Shown here piece after piece: positions 44,774-53,847 of a DNA stretch of 64,000 bases. The DNA comes from Flavobacterium bizetiae. Lineage in GTDB: Bacteria > Bacteroidota > Bacteroidia > Flavobacteriales > Flavobacteriaceae. Below the pieces are notes generated by a model, which saw only the letters and a program-made list of their open reading frames with translations, ran no database searches and was not told the DNA's origin. How positions within the stretch are numbered: the stretch's first letter is position 1; each line of letters begins with the position of its first letter. The position numbers and the translations under genes were made by a program. Location: the NCBI RefSeq assembly GCF_902804475.1, contig NZ_CADCSU010000087.1, positions 140,436 through 204,435 of the forward strand, read 5' to 3'.

Positions 44774-45484
44774 ATGAGTGCGACGATTATACAATCATTA
44801 TTAGATAAAACAAAAGATTTTTCGCTGGAAGAAACGTTGGTTTTTTTAGCAAATGAATATCCGGAAAAAGTAATTTTTTCGACTTCTTTTGGTCAGGAAG
44901 ATCAGGTAATTACAGATTTTATTGCAAAAAGTAATACTGATATTACCATTTTTACCTTAGACACCGGTAGATTATTTCAGGAAACTTATGATGTTTTTCA
45001 TAAAACATTAAAAAAATACAAAAAACCAATCGAAGTATACTTTCCGGAAGCAGCGGCAGTAGAAAGTTTACTACAACAAAAAGGGCCAAACAGCTTTTAT
45101 GATTCGGTAGAAAACAGAAAAGAGTGCTGTTTTATTCGAAAAGTAGTTCCGTTACGAAAAGCTTTGGTAGGAAACTCAGTTTGGATTACCGGTTTAAGAG
45201 CCGAACAATCTGAGAATAGAAATGATCTGCAATTGTTTGAATACGATGGAGGTTTCGAAATTATAAAGTTCAACCCTTTATTAAAATGGACTTTAGAAGA
45301 AGTAGAAGCGTATCTGTCAGAAAATAATGTTCCTCAAAATGCCTTACACAAACAAGGTTTCGTAAGTATAGGATGTGCGCCATGCACAAGAGCAATTTTC
45401 CCTGGTGAAGATATTAGAGCTGGAAGATGGTGGTGGGAATCAAGCCATAAAGAATGTGGTTTGCATAGTGCTAAAAAAGAATAG
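44774..45484 (+). CDS. cysH: Adenylyl-sulfate (APS) reductase, thioredoxin-dependent
   Basis: 236 residues. N-terminal PP-loop-like domain (STSFGQEDQVI). Cys118-Cys119 (KECCFIRK) and Cys201/Cys204 (GCAPCTR) make the CC...CxxC pattern that binds a 4Fe-4S cluster and marks APS reductases as opposed to PAPS reductases. The catalytic Cys228 is in KECGLH. Reduces APS to sulfite and AMP. No cysC (APS kinase) or cysN-C fusion is present in the window, which agrees with direct APS reduction. Confidence 0.95.
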   Translation: MSATIIQSLLDKTKDFSLEETLVFLANEYPEKVIFSTSFGQEDQVITDFIAKSNTDITIFTLDTGRLFQETYDVFHKTLKKYKKPIEVYFPEAAAVESLLQQKGPNSFYDSVENRKECCFIRKVVPLRKALVGNSVWITGLRAEQSENRNDLQLFEYDGGFEIIKFNPLLKWTLEEVEAYLSENNVPQNALHKQGFVSIGCAPCTRAIFPGEDIRAGRWWWESSHKECGLHSAKKE

Positions 45485-45522
45485 AAGAAGCAAGAGAATA
45501 GAATAAAGAATATAGATTTAAA

Positions 45523-45652
45523 GTTCCAGAGGAACGATCCATATTGTAGCGCCGGATTTTAATCCGGGGGATTTATAAGATTGCAATGGATTTCGACACG
45601 ATGGAGATTGAAGAAGATAACGTCTCGAACCAACGAATTGAAATCCGTTGAA
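45523..45652. repeat. Interspersed repeat (GTTCC-GAGGAAC...ATTGTAGCG family), copy 1
   Basis: GTTCCAGAGGAAC (45523-45535), ATATTGTAGCG, then the CGGATTTTAATCCG hairpin and an inverted pair CAATGGATTTC / GAAATCCGTTG. It shares its first half with repeats at 50975, 51724 and 55526. Confidence 0.75.
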
Positions 45653-45758
45653 AAAACAAAAACAAAAAACACAGAATAACGATAGTATTACAGGTTTTAG
45701 ATTAAACTCACAACGATCTTAAAATTGGAAAACTATCAAGCATTAAACAAAATATCAA

Positions 45759-46664
45759 ATGAGTTCAAGTTCAGTATTAAAAACAAACGCTTTAGAGAGT
45801 GAAGCGATATACATTTTCAGAGAAGTAATTTCACAATTTGACAAACCTGTTTTACTTTTTTCTGGAGGAAAAGATTCTATAACATTAGTGCGTTTGGCAC
45901 AAAAAGCATTTTTTCCTGCTAAAATTCCGTTTCCTCTTTTGCACGTTGATACAGGACACAATTTTCCTGAAACAATTGCTTTCAGAGATAAATTGGTAGA
46001 AGAATTAGGATTAGAATTAATCGTTCGTAATGTTCAGGATGCTATTGATGAAGGAAAAGTGGTTGAAGAAACTGGGAAATATTCTAGTAGAAACAGCTTA
46101 CAGACCACAACACTTTTAGATGCAATCGAAGAATTTAAATTTGATGCTTGTATTGGTGGAGCACGTCGTGATGAAGAAAAAGCAAGAGCTAAAGAACGTA
46201 TTTTTTCGGTTCGTGATGATTTCGGTCAATGGGACGAAAAAAATCAAAGACCTGAGTTATTTGATATTTTGAATGGAAAAATAGAAAACGGACAAAACGT
46301 TCGTGTTTTCCCAATTTCAAACTGGACAGAATTAGATGTTTGGAGTTATATCGAAAAAGAACACATCGAGATTCCATCAATCTATTTTTCACATAAAAGA
46401 AAAGTTTTTTTGAGAGACGGTTTAATCTGGTCGCATTCTCCTTATGTGTATCAGGAAGAAGACGAGCAAATCGAAGAAAGAATTGTTCGTTTCAGAACCG
46501 TTGGAGATATGAGTTGTACAGCCGCTGTTGAATCTTATGCAGCAACAATCCAGGAAGTAGTAGGAGAAATTAGAGAATCTACTATTTCTGAAAGAGGAGC
46601 CAGAATCGATGACAAACGTTCTGAAGCCGCAATGGAGAAAAGAAAACAACAAGGATACTTTTAA
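45759..46664 (+). CDS. cysD: Sulfate adenylyltransferase subunit 2
   Basis: 301 residues, the usual size. N-type ATP pyrophosphatase with the PP-loop LLFSGGKDSITLVRLA (about 45-60), HVDTGHNFPETI, CIGGARRDEEKARAKERIFSVRD and the C-terminal RFRTVGDMSCTAAVES motif. With the GTPase CysN it makes APS from sulfate and ATP. Its stop is followed 129 bp later by cysN. Confidence 0.97.
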   Translation: MSSSSVLKTNALESEAIYIFREVISQFDKPVLLFSGGKDSITLVRLAQKAFFPAKIPFPLLHVDTGHNFPETIAFRDKLVEELGLELIVRNVQDAIDEGKVVEETGKYSSRNSLQTTTLLDAIEEFKFDACIGGARRDEEKARAKERIFSVRDDFGQWDEKNQRPELFDILNGKIENGQNVRVFPISNWTELDVWSYIEKEHIEIPSIYFSHKRKVFLRDGLIWSHSPYVYQEEDEQIEERIVRFRTVGDMSCTAAVESYAATIQEVVGEIRESTISERGARIDDKRSEAAMEKRKQQGYF

Positions 46665-46793
46665 TAATTATGAGTTGTGAATTATAAATGCAATTCAGAA
46701 TTAATTAAAAGTTAGAATCAAAAAAACAAAAACATACAGATTTATAAGTTTCGAAAGAACGTGAAGCTTTAAACCTGAAACAATATAGTAAGA

Positions 46794-48038
46794 ATGGAAG
46801 TTTTAAAAATAGCAACAGCAGGAAGTGTAGATGATGGAAAAAGTACTTTGATCGGGAGATTATTGTACGACACAAAATCATTGACGACTGACAAAATAGA
46901 AGCAATCGAAAAAAGCAGCAGACAAAAAGGATATGATTATCTTGATTTTTCATTAGCAACTGATGGTTTAGTGGCCGAAAGAGAACAAGGAATCACGATT
47001 GATGTTGCGCATATTTATTTTTCGACTGCAAAGAAAAGTTACATTATTGCCGATACTCCGGGTCACGTAGAATATACAAGAAACATGGTTACAGGAGCTT
47101 CGACTTCTCAGGTTTCTATTATTTTAATTGATGCGAGAAAAGGAGTTATTGAGCAGACTTATCGTCACTTTTTTATCAATAATTTATTGAGAGTAAAAGA
47201 GGTAATTGTAGCTATTAACAAAATGGACTTAGTAGATTATTCTGAAGAAGTTTTCAATAAAATCAAAGCAGATTTTCAGGCATTAAACGCAAAAAGTACT
47301 TTTAAGGAACAAAACGTAAGTTATATTCCGTTAAGTGCAATCAATGGCGGAAACGTGGTGGATCAATCAGAAAATATGCCTTGGTATACAGGTCAGACTG
47401 TTTTACAACATTTAGAAGGATTAGATGCCGAAGATGTTTTTGAAGCAGGAAAAGCACGTTTTCCGGTTCAGACCGTTATTCGTCCTAAAACAGAAGAGTA
47501 CCACGATTTTAGAGGATACGCAGGAAAATTATACGGAAACTCAATTAAAGTTGGAGATGCCGTTACGGTTTTACCTTCTTTAACAGAATCTAAAGTTTCT
47601 AAAATTCACTTTTTCGACAAACAATTTGATGAAGCCGTTGCAGGTTCTTCGATTACAATCGAATTAGAAAATGATATCAATGTAACAAGAGGCGATATGA
47701 TTGTAAAATCATCTGAACTTCCAAAAATTGAAAAAGAAATCAGTACAACAGTTTGTTGGATGGACAGTAAAAAGCTGGTTGCAGGAACAAAATATATTGT
47801 ACAACACAATACAAATTCAGTTTTAGCCAAAGTAGAAAGTATTAAAAATACTATCTCGACAGACTATTCAGGAACAAAAGAAGCATCGCAATTAGCGATA
47901 AACGAAATAGGAGAAGTAAGCATCAAATTAAGTAAACCATTATATTTTGATGCCTATAATGATAATAAATCAAACGGCGCTTTTATCTTAATTGATACAG
48001 CAACCAATACCACCGCGGGAGTTGGATTTATTAGATAA
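46794..48038 (+). CDS. cysN: Sulfate adenylyltransferase subunit 1 (GTPase)
   Basis: 414 residues. EF-Tu-type GTPase with G1 GSVDDGKSTLIGRLLYD, G2 GITIDVA, G3 DTPGHVEYTRNM, G4 NKMDLVDY. Two beta-barrel domains follow. It has no APS kinase extension, so PAPS is not made here. Works with CysD to drive APS synthesis. Confidence 0.97.
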   Translation: MEVLKIATAGSVDDGKSTLIGRLLYDTKSLTTDKIEAIEKSSRQKGYDYLDFSLATDGLVAEREQGITIDVAHIYFSTAKKSYIIADTPGHVEYTRNMVTGASTSQVSIILIDARKGVIEQTYRHFFINNLLRVKEVIVAINKMDLVDYSEEVFNKIKADFQALNAKSTFKEQNVSYIPLSAINGGNVVDQSENMPWYTGQTVLQHLEGLDAEDVFEAGKARFPVQTVIRPKTEEYHDFRGYAGKLYGNSIKVGDAVTVLPSLTESKVSKIHFFDKQFDEAVAGSSITIELENDINVTRGDMIVKSSELPKIEKEISTTVCWMDSKKLVAGTKYIVQHNTNSVLAKVESIKNTISTDYSGTKEASQLAINEIGEVSIKLSKPLYFDAYNDNKSNGAFILIDTATNTTAGVGFIR

Positions 48039-48116
48039 AATGCGATAGACTTAGCCTTGAGCACAAAATAAGAAAGTTAAAGTTAGCTATAGCTAAAAGC
48101 CAAAAGCAAAAAGAAA

Positions 48117-50207
48117 ATGGAAAGTTTTAGAACAGAAATAGAAAATCCGATTGTTCAGAAAGAGATCATCGATTTAGAAAAAAAGATTCACTTATTCCGT
48201 GGAGGAAAAATTGATGATGAGCGTTTTCGTAGTCTTCGTTTAGCACGCGGAATTTATGGGCAACGTCAGGAAGGCGTTCAAATGATTCGTATCAAGTTGC
48301 CTTACGGTAAAGTTACGAGCGAACAATTGGTACGTATTACTAAAGTTTCTGATGAATATTCTACAGGACGTTTGCATATTACAACACGTCAGGACATTCA
48401 GATTCACTATGTAAGTTTAGACAGAACTCCAGAACTTTGGGCAAATTTGGCTAAAGACGATGTTACCTTGCGTGAAGCTTGTGGAAACACCGTTAGAAAT
48501 ATTACAGGAAGCGAATTAGCAGGTGTAGATGTAAACGAACCATTTGATGTTTCGCCTTATGCACACGCTTTGTTTCAATACTTATTAAGAAACCCGATTT
48601 GTCAGGAAATGGGACGTAAATTCAAAATTTCGTTTTCATCTTCAGACGAAGATACAGCCTTGAGCTATTTACACGATTTAGGATTTATCCCTAAAATTGT
48701 TGATGGTGTTCGTGGTTTCAAAATCATGTTAGGAGGAGGTTTAGGATCTCAGCCGGCACATGCAGAATTGCTTACGGAATTCGTTCCGGCAAATCAAATC
48801 ATTCCAACGGCAGAAGGTGTGATTCGTATATTTGACCGATACGGAGAACGTGCAAAAAGAATGAAAGCCCGTATGAAATTTTTAATCAAAGAAATGGGAA
48901 GAGATGTTTTCCTTGATTTGGTTGAAAAAGAGAAAAAAGCAATCGCTTTCGAAACTTACGAAATCGACACAACAGCTTTTGACGGACCAATTCCGGAACC
49001 TTTATTAGAAGTGCCGCAAGTTACAATCGAAGATACCAAAGCATATGAAGCCTGGAAAAAATCGAATGTAATTGCACAAAAACAAGAAGGTTATTATGCT
49101 ATTGGGATCAAAGTTTTATTAGGAGATTTTTATACTGATAAAGCCAGATTATTAGCTGATTTAATTAAAAATTACGCAGCAAACGAACTACGTTTTTCAT
49201 TGCGTCAAAATATTGTAATACGTCACGTAAAAGAGGAGAATTTACCTTTCTTTTATCAGGAATTAGCCAAACTGAATTTTGTTCATTTAGGATATAATTC
49301 TACAGCAGATATTACGGCATGTCCGGGTACAGATACTTGTAATTTGGGGATTGCAAGTAGTACCGGTATTGCAGAAGAATTAGAAAAAGTTTTAAATGCA
49401 GAATATCCTCAGTATTTAAACAATCAGGAAATTGAGATTAAAATTTCGGGTTGTATGAATGCTTGCGGGCAACATAATATGTCGGCAATTGGTTTTCAGG
49501 GAATGTCGATCAATTCAGGAAAATTAGTAGCTCCGGCTTTACAGGTTTTATTAGGCGGAGGAAGATTAGGAAACGGATCAGGACGTTTTGCTGATAAAGT
49601 AATTAAAATTCCAAGCCGAAGAGGACCAGATGCATTGCGTACTATCTTAAATGATTTTGATGCGAATGCAAACGGAGAAAAATTCCTTAATTATTACGAT
49701 CTAAAAGGAGAGAAATATTTCTATGAAATTTTAAAACCTTTTGCAGATGTAACCAATTTAACCGAAGCTGATTTCGTAGACTGGGGTAATGCAGACAACT
49801 ATGTAAAAGCAGTTGGAGTAGGAGAATGTGCCGGAGTTGTAATTGATTTAGTAGCTACATTATTATTAGAAGCCAAAGATAAATTGACGTTTGCTCAGGA
49901 ATCATTCGACGAAGGAAAATGGTCAGATGCTATTTATCATGCTTATGCAGGATTTGTAAATGGTGCAAAAGCATTGTTGCTTTCAGAAAACGAAAAAACA
50001 AATAATCACGCAGGAATTGTAGACTTATTTGATACTGTTTTCATCGCAACATCTAAAATAGAATTGCCAACAACATTTAGAGAATTAGTATATCAAATCA
50101 ATCAAAATGAGCCTTCAGAAGCATTTGCAAAAGCATATATTCAACAAGGAATTTCATTTTTTGATACTATCGAAAAATACAGAGCTCAAGAATTAGCAAA
50201 TGCTTAA
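48117..50207 (+). CDS. Sulfite (nitrite/sulfite) reductase with C-terminal HEPN-like domain
   Basis: 696 residues. Two ferredoxin-like plus two sirohaem/4Fe-4S halves: LHITTRQDIQIHYV and LRFSLRQNIVIRHV, then ACPGTDTCNLGIASSTG and ISGCMNACGQHNMSAIGFQG (the C-X5-C...C-X3-C cluster/sirohaem ligands). The last ~125 residues form a helical HEPN-like region (LLLEAKDKLTFAQESFDEGKWSDAIYHAYAGFVNGAKALLLS) not found in E. coli CysI. No CysJ flavoprotein is encoded here, so electrons probably come from ferredoxin via the reductase at 51919. It overlaps the next gene by 8 bp. Confidence 0.92.
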   Translation: MESFRTEIENPIVQKEIIDLEKKIHLFRGGKIDDERFRSLRLARGIYGQRQEGVQMIRIKLPYGKVTSEQLVRITKVSDEYSTGRLHITTRQDIQIHYVSLDRTPELWANLAKDDVTLREACGNTVRNITGSELAGVDVNEPFDVSPYAHALFQYLLRNPICQEMGRKFKISFSSSDEDTALSYLHDLGFIPKIVDGVRGFKIMLGGGLGSQPAHAELLTEFVPANQIIPTAEGVIRIFDRYGERAKRMKARMKFLIKEMGRDVFLDLVEKEKKAIAFETYEIDTTAFDGPIPEPLLEVPQVTIEDTKAYEAWKKSNVIAQKQEGYYAIGIKVLLGDFYTDKARLLADLIKNYAANELRFSLRQNIVIRHVKEENLPFFYQELAKLNFVHLGYNSTADITACPGTDTCNLGIASSTGIAEELEKVLNAEYPQYLNNQEIEIKISGCMNACGQHNMSAIGFQGMSINSGKLVAPALQVLLGGGRLGNGSGRFADKVIKIPSRRGPDALRTILNDFDANANGEKFLNYYDLKGEKYFYEILKPFADVTNLTEADFVDWGNADNYVKAVGVGECAGVVIDLVATLLLEAKDKLTFAQESFDEGKWSDAIYHAYAGFVNGAKALLLSENEKTNNHAGIVDLFDTVFIATSKIELPTTFRELVYQINQNEPSEAFAKAYIQQGISFFDTIEKYRAQELANA

Positions 50208-50973
50208 TATCAAACCAAAAGTAACTTTAGTTGGCGCAGGTCCCGGCGATCCGGATTTGCTTACGCTCAAAGCTGTAAAAGCACTAGCTGAAGCAAATGT
50301 GGTTTTGTATGATGCCTTAGCCAATGATGAGATCTTAGCACACGCACCTAAAAATGCCATCAAAATTTTTGTTGGAAAAAAGATAGGAAATCACGCCTAT
50401 ACCCAAGATCAAATCAATCAGTTGATTGTTGATAATGCTTTAACGTACGGAAATGTAGTGCGCTTAAAAGGTGGAGATCCGTTTATTTTTGGACGCGGAA
50501 GCGAAGAAATAGAATTTGTAGAAAGCTTCGGAATTGAAACTTTTGTAATTCCCGGAATCTCTTCAGTTGTTGCTGTTCCTGCAAGTCAGGGAATTTCGAT
50601 AACTAAAAGAGGTGTTTCAGAAAGTTTTTGGGCGATTACCGGAACAACTTCTGACAGAAAATTATCTTCGGATGTAGCTTTGGCGGCGCAATCTTCTGCA
50701 ACAGTAGTTATTTTGATGGGAATGCACAAATTGCCTCAGATTATCGATTTGTTTCAAAAAGAAGGTAAAGGAAATCTACCCGTAGCGATCATTCAAAACG
50801 GAACAACTTCTGATGAAAAAGTAGGAGTTGGAACAGTAGATTCGATTCTGAATATTGTAAAAGAAAAAGAATTGAGTTCACCAGCCATTATTGTTTTAGG
50901 AGAAGTGGTTCGCGAAAGCAATAAACTAAAAGGATTTTACGAAGAATTTCTATCAAAAGAAATCACAAGATAA
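50200..50973 (+). CDS. cobA: Uroporphyrinogen-III C-methyltransferase (sirohaem pathway)
   Basis: 257 residues. Starts with VTLVGAGPGDPDLLTLKAVKAL, then VRLKGGDPFIFGRGSEEIEF and VIPGISSVVAVPASQGISIT, all SUMT signatures. Methylates uroporphyrinogen III twice to precorrin-2 using SAM. It overlaps the sulfite reductase end by 8 bp, so enzyme and cofactor synthesis are translationally coupled. The step to sirohaem continues with the gene at 51134. Confidence 0.95.
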   Translation: MLNIKPKVTLVGAGPGDPDLLTLKAVKALAEANVVLYDALANDEILAHAPKNAIKIFVGKKIGNHAYTQDQINQLIVDNALTYGNVVRLKGGDPFIFGRGSEEIEFVESFGIETFVIPGISSVVAVPASQGISITKRGVSESFWAITGTTSDRKLSSDVALAAQSSATVVILMGMHKLPQIIDLFQKEGKGNLPVAIIQNGTTSDEKVGVGTVDSILNIVKEKELSSPAIIVLGEVVRESNKLKGFYEEFLSKEITR

Positions 50974-50974
50974 A

Positions 50975-51087
50975 GTTCCGAAGGAACAATTGATATTGTA
51001 TCGTCGGGTTTTAACCCGATGTACGCATGACAATAACGGAGTTGATCAACCCAATGTTGCCAAAGAAAAATGTTCCATCAGGAACAT
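50975..51087. repeat. Interspersed repeat (GTTCCGAAGGAAC family), copy 2
   Basis: GTTCCGAAGGAAC (50975-50987), ATATTGTATCG, the CGGGTTTTAACCCG hairpin, and at the right end ATGTTCC-ATCA-GGAACAT. Located between two sirohaem genes. Confidence 0.8.
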
Positions 51088-51133
51088 CTCATTGGTAAAT
51101 CATCTAATTTTGTTTAGATGAAATTAAATTAAA

Positions 51134-51715
51134 ATGGAACAAAACGAATTATATCCAATATTCTTAAAACTTCATAATTTGAACGTTTTGATTGTTGGAG
51201 GAGGAAATGTAGGATTAGAAAAGCTTTCTTTTTTACTAAAGTCGAGTCCTAATGCAAATGTTGAGGTGGTAGCGCCAAATTTCCATTTAGAAATAAAGGT
51301 TTTGGCAGAGAAACATCCTTCGGTTACATTAACAAAATCGAAGTTTAAAAAGAAAATGCTCAAAAAACGCCATATGGTTATTGCCTGTACCGATGATTTA
51401 AAAGTCAATAAAAAGGTATACGACTTATCCCGAAAGCGTTATTTGATTTGCAATATTGCCGATACGCCAGATTTATGCGATTACTATTTAGGCGGAATCG
51501 TAACAAAAGGAAATGTGAAAATTGCGATTTCAACTAACGGGAAATCACCAACAACCGCCAAAAGGTTACGGGAATTTTTCGAAGAAGTTATCCCCGAGGA
51601 TATCAATAAAATGGTCGAAAACCTCAATGAATACAGGAAAACTTTGAAAGGTAATTTTGAAGACAAGGTTAGAAGAATGAACGAGATTACCGATTCATTG
51701 AAAAATAAAGGATAA
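51134..51715 (+). CDS. Precorrin-2 dehydrogenase / sirohydrochlorin ferrochelatase (Met8p-like)
   Basis: 193 residues. NAD-binding N-terminus (NVLIVGGGNVGLEKLSFLL), then NIADTPDLCDYYLGGIVTKGNVKIAISTNGKSPTTAKRLREFFEE, which is the CysG N-terminal/Met8p pattern. Oxidises precorrin-2 and inserts iron to give sirohaem for the sulfite reductase. The CysG methyltransferase half is absent and supplied by the gene at 50200. Its last ~13 codons are duplicated downstream of an interspersed repeat (51783-51822). Confidence 0.92.
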   Translation: MEQNELYPIFLKLHNLNVLIVGGGNVGLEKLSFLLKSSPNANVEVVAPNFHLEIKVLAEKHPSVTLTKSKFKKKMLKKRHMVIACTDDLKVNKKVYDLSRKRYLICNIADTPDLCDYYLGGIVTKGNVKIAISTNGKSPTTAKRLREFFEEVIPEDINKMVENLNEYRKTLKGNFEDKVRRMNEITDSLKNKG

Positions 51716-51723
51716 GAAAAGAG

Positions 51724-51822
51724 GTTCCGAAGGAACGATTTATATTGTAGCGTCGTCCCGAGGCTTCGGGATAACCCGATGGATGAACGAGATTACCGCT
51801 TCATTAAAAAATAAAGAGTAAA
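51724..51822. repeat. Interspersed repeat copy 3 plus duplicated gene end
   Basis: GTTCCGAAGGAAC (51724-51736), TATTGTAGCG, hairpin GTCCCGAGGCTTCGGGAT. Then 51783-51822 repeats the gene end at 51677-51716 at about 36 of 40 positions (ATGAACGAGATTACCG-TTCATT-AAAAATAAAG). The element therefore lies between two copies of the gene 3' end. Confidence 0.8.
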
Positions 51823-51855
51823 AAATTTAGCAAGGAAATCAATGATAAAAATCAT

Positions 51856-51886
51856 TTGACATTAGAATATATTATTCGTTTCTTTG
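51856..51886 (+). promoter_or_regulatory. Promoter of the reductase gene (TTG-N20-TTTCTTTG)
   Basis: TTG at 51856-51858 and TTTCTTTG at 51879-51886. It lies inside the upstream-extended frame and so supports the later start at 51919. Confidence 0.5.
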
Positions 51887-51918
51887 TATTATTAAGAATG
51901 ATTATAAACAACAACATA

Positions 51919-52971
51919 ATGATTAAAACAGATATACTTATAATTGGAGCAGGACCAACAGGTTTATTTGCCGTTTTCGAGGCAGGATTACTAAAATTAA
52001 AATGTCATATCCTAGATGCTTTGCCACAAGCAGGAGGACAACTTTCTGAATTATATCCTAAAAAACCTATTTATGATATTCCTGGTTTCCCGGAAGTTTT
52101 AGCAGGAGATTTAATTGATAACTTACAAGAACAAATTAAACAATTTGAGCCAGGTTATACATTAGGAGAACGTGCTGAAACGATCGAAAAACAAGAAGAC
52201 GGAAGTTTTATCGTAACCTCAAATAAAGGAACTAAATTTCACGCGCCGGTTATTGCTATCGCAGGAGGTTTAGGAAGTTTTGAGCCTCGTAAACCACTTA
52301 TCGAAGATATCGAGTTTTATGAAGATAAAGGAGTAAAATACTTCATCAAAAATCCTGAAAAATTCAGAGACAAAAGAGTTGTAATTGCAGGAGGAGGAGA
52401 TTCAGCATTAGACTGGAGTATCTTCTTGGCAAATGTAGCTTCAGAAGTAACATTAATTCACCGTAGAAACGAATTTAGAGGAGCTCTTGATTCAGTAGAA
52501 AAAGTACAGGAATTAAAAACTGCCGGAAAAATTAAATTAATTACACCAGCAGAAGTTATCGGAATCAATGGTGCTGAGCATGTTGAATCATTAGATATCG
52601 AAGAAAACGGAGCGCACCGTAAAATCGAAACAGATTTCTTTATCCCACTTTTCGGATTAACACCAAAATTAGGTCCAATTGGAGACTGGGGATTAGAAAT
52701 CGAGAAAAATGCCATTAAAGTAAACAATGCATTAGATTACCAAACTAATATTCCGGGAATCTTCGCTATTGGAGACGTTAATACATACCCTGGAAAATTA
52801 AAATTAATCCTTTGTGGTTTCCACGAAGCAACTTTAATGTGTCAGGCAGCATACCAAATCATCAATCCAGGTAAAAAATACGTATTGAAATATACAACAG
52901 TTTCTGGTGTAGACGGTTTCGACGGAACTCGTAAAGAAGCTCCAAAAGCAGTTGTTAAGGCGATTGTTTAA
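51919..52971 (+). CDS. NAD(P)/FAD-dependent oxidoreductase (ferredoxin-NADP reductase, TrxB-like type)
   Basis: 350 residues from ATG 51919 (MIKTDILIIGAGPTGLFAVFEAG). The frame is open from 51856, but a promoter-like pair lies in the extension. FAD-binding GxGxxG at the start, LPQAGGQLSELYPKKPIYDIPGFP, NADPH-binding VVIAGGGDSALDWSI and FAIGDVNTYPGKLKLILCGFHEA near the end. There is no CxxC redox pair between them, so it is not thioredoxin reductase; it matches the bacterial TrxB-like ferredoxin-NADP+ reductases. Likely electron supplier for the sulfite reductase; this link is inferred from position. Confidence 0.9.
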   Translation: MIKTDILIIGAGPTGLFAVFEAGLLKLKCHILDALPQAGGQLSELYPKKPIYDIPGFPEVLAGDLIDNLQEQIKQFEPGYTLGERAETIEKQEDGSFIVTSNKGTKFHAPVIAIAGGLGSFEPRKPLIEDIEFYEDKGVKYFIKNPEKFRDKRVVIAGGGDSALDWSIFLANVASEVTLIHRRNEFRGALDSVEKVQELKTAGKIKLITPAEVIGINGAEHVESLDIEENGAHRKIETDFFIPLFGLTPKLGPIGDWGLEIEKNAIKVNNALDYQTNIPGIFAIGDVNTYPGKLKLILCGFHEATLMCQAAYQIINPGKKYVLKYTTVSGVDGFDGTRKEAPKAVVKAIV

Positions 52972-53021
52972 TTTGAGGTTCTGAGTTGCTAAGCGACTAA
53001 GATACTAAGATTTTTATATAT

Positions 53022-53053
53022 AAAGCCCAAACCATTATGGTTTGGGCTTTTTT
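53022..53053 (+). terminator. Intrinsic terminator of the sulfur assimilation segment
   Basis: AAAGCCCAAACC pairs with GGTTTGGGCTTT, followed by T-residues, 50 bp after the reductase stop. Confidence 0.9.
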
Positions 53054-53065
53054 TATTCACTATTA

Positions 53066-53350
53066 TTAAGAATCCCAGAGGGATGATATATTTATAGAAT
53101 AGCATAATTGAGTTTTTAAATAGAGCCCCAGCGGGGTGAAATATTATGTTCAAAACATGATCCCTATGTCGCTCCGCTGGAGCTTTATTTTGTGGGGATA
53201 ATTTTTTTATAAATATTACGCTCCGCTGGAGCTTTTAATATAAGTAAAATATTAAACTTATAAACTCAGTATCTTAGAATCTTAGTCTCTCAGCTCCTTA
53301 AAAAAAACAAACTTAGACCCTCAGAATCTTAGCCACTTAGAAACTTTAAA
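53066..53350. repeat. Cluster of short repeats before metH
   Basis: CAGAGGGATGATATATTTATAGAA, AGCCCCAGCGGGGTGAAATA and two CGCTCCGCTGGAGCT palindromic words (to about 53240), then iterated CTTAG words (53265-53350: ATCTTAGAATCTTAGTCTCTCAG...). The CTTAG words recur at 53800-53832 and 55735-55772, each time just before a metH gene part. No gene is seen. Confidence 0.65.
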
Positions 53351-53356
53351 AAACAC

Positions 53357-53387
53357 TTGCAATTGTTCAGGTTATGTCTTTACTTTG
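53357..53387 (+). promoter_or_regulatory. metH promoter (TTG-N20-TTACTTTG)
   Basis: TTG at 53357-53359 and TTACTTTG at 53380-53387. The SAM-I P1 begins 24 bp downstream. Confidence 0.6.
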
Positions 53388-53410
53388 CACTGTTCTTAAA
53401 ATTACTGAAA

Positions 53411-53521
53411 GTTATCACGAAAGGCGGAGGGAAAAGACCCAATGAAACCTTAGCAACCCTTTATCATAAAGAAGGTGCTACATTCTACTTTATACTAACC
53501 ATAGTATTTAAGATAGATAAC
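53411..53521 (+). promoter_or_regulatory. SAM-I (S-box) riboswitch of the metH-metF unit
   Basis: P1 is GTTATC (53411-53416) with GATAAC (53516-53521). Conserved blocks: GGCGGAGGGAAAAGACCCAATGAAACC, TTAGCAACCC, GAAGGTGCTACATTCTAC and AGATAGATAAC. Strongly similar to the metX riboswitch. An AAATAC...GTATTT hairpin follows (53524-53541). A repeat element lies between the aptamer and the first gene. Confidence 0.95.
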
Positions 53522-53581
53522 ACAAATACATAAAAGTATTTCTCAAAACTCTTCCTGACAACTTACAATATAATTTTACCG

Positions 53582-53725
53582 AATTCACTTTGGTATCATG
53601 AGCGAATCATTGGCGCATTTTTGCCATCAATCGTTCCCGCTTTTCGTTGCAATCTTTTACTTTTTAAAGAAAAAAGCAAAAGGATTTCCACTTCAATCGG
53701 GGCTAATGAGCCAACAAAGTGAATT
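53582..53725. repeat. Inverted repeat element between riboswitch and metH, containing repeat copy 2 of the GGGGCT family
   Basis: Outer arms AATTCACTTTG (53582-53592) and CAAAGTGAATT (53715-53725) enclose a sequence ending AGGATTTCCACTTCAATCGGGGCT, related to 8519-8592, with an inner hairpin CTTTTACTTTTTAAAGAAAAAAGCAAAAG. Confidence 0.75.
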
Positions 53726-53847
53726 TTTGGAATTAATGTGAATCAAAATCGTATTAAAACCGACAGGTTTTTAAAACGGAAATTATAATTAAATAAAAAC
53801 TTAGCAACTTAGAACCTTAGTGTCTTAGCAGCTAAAAGTCAAAAGAT

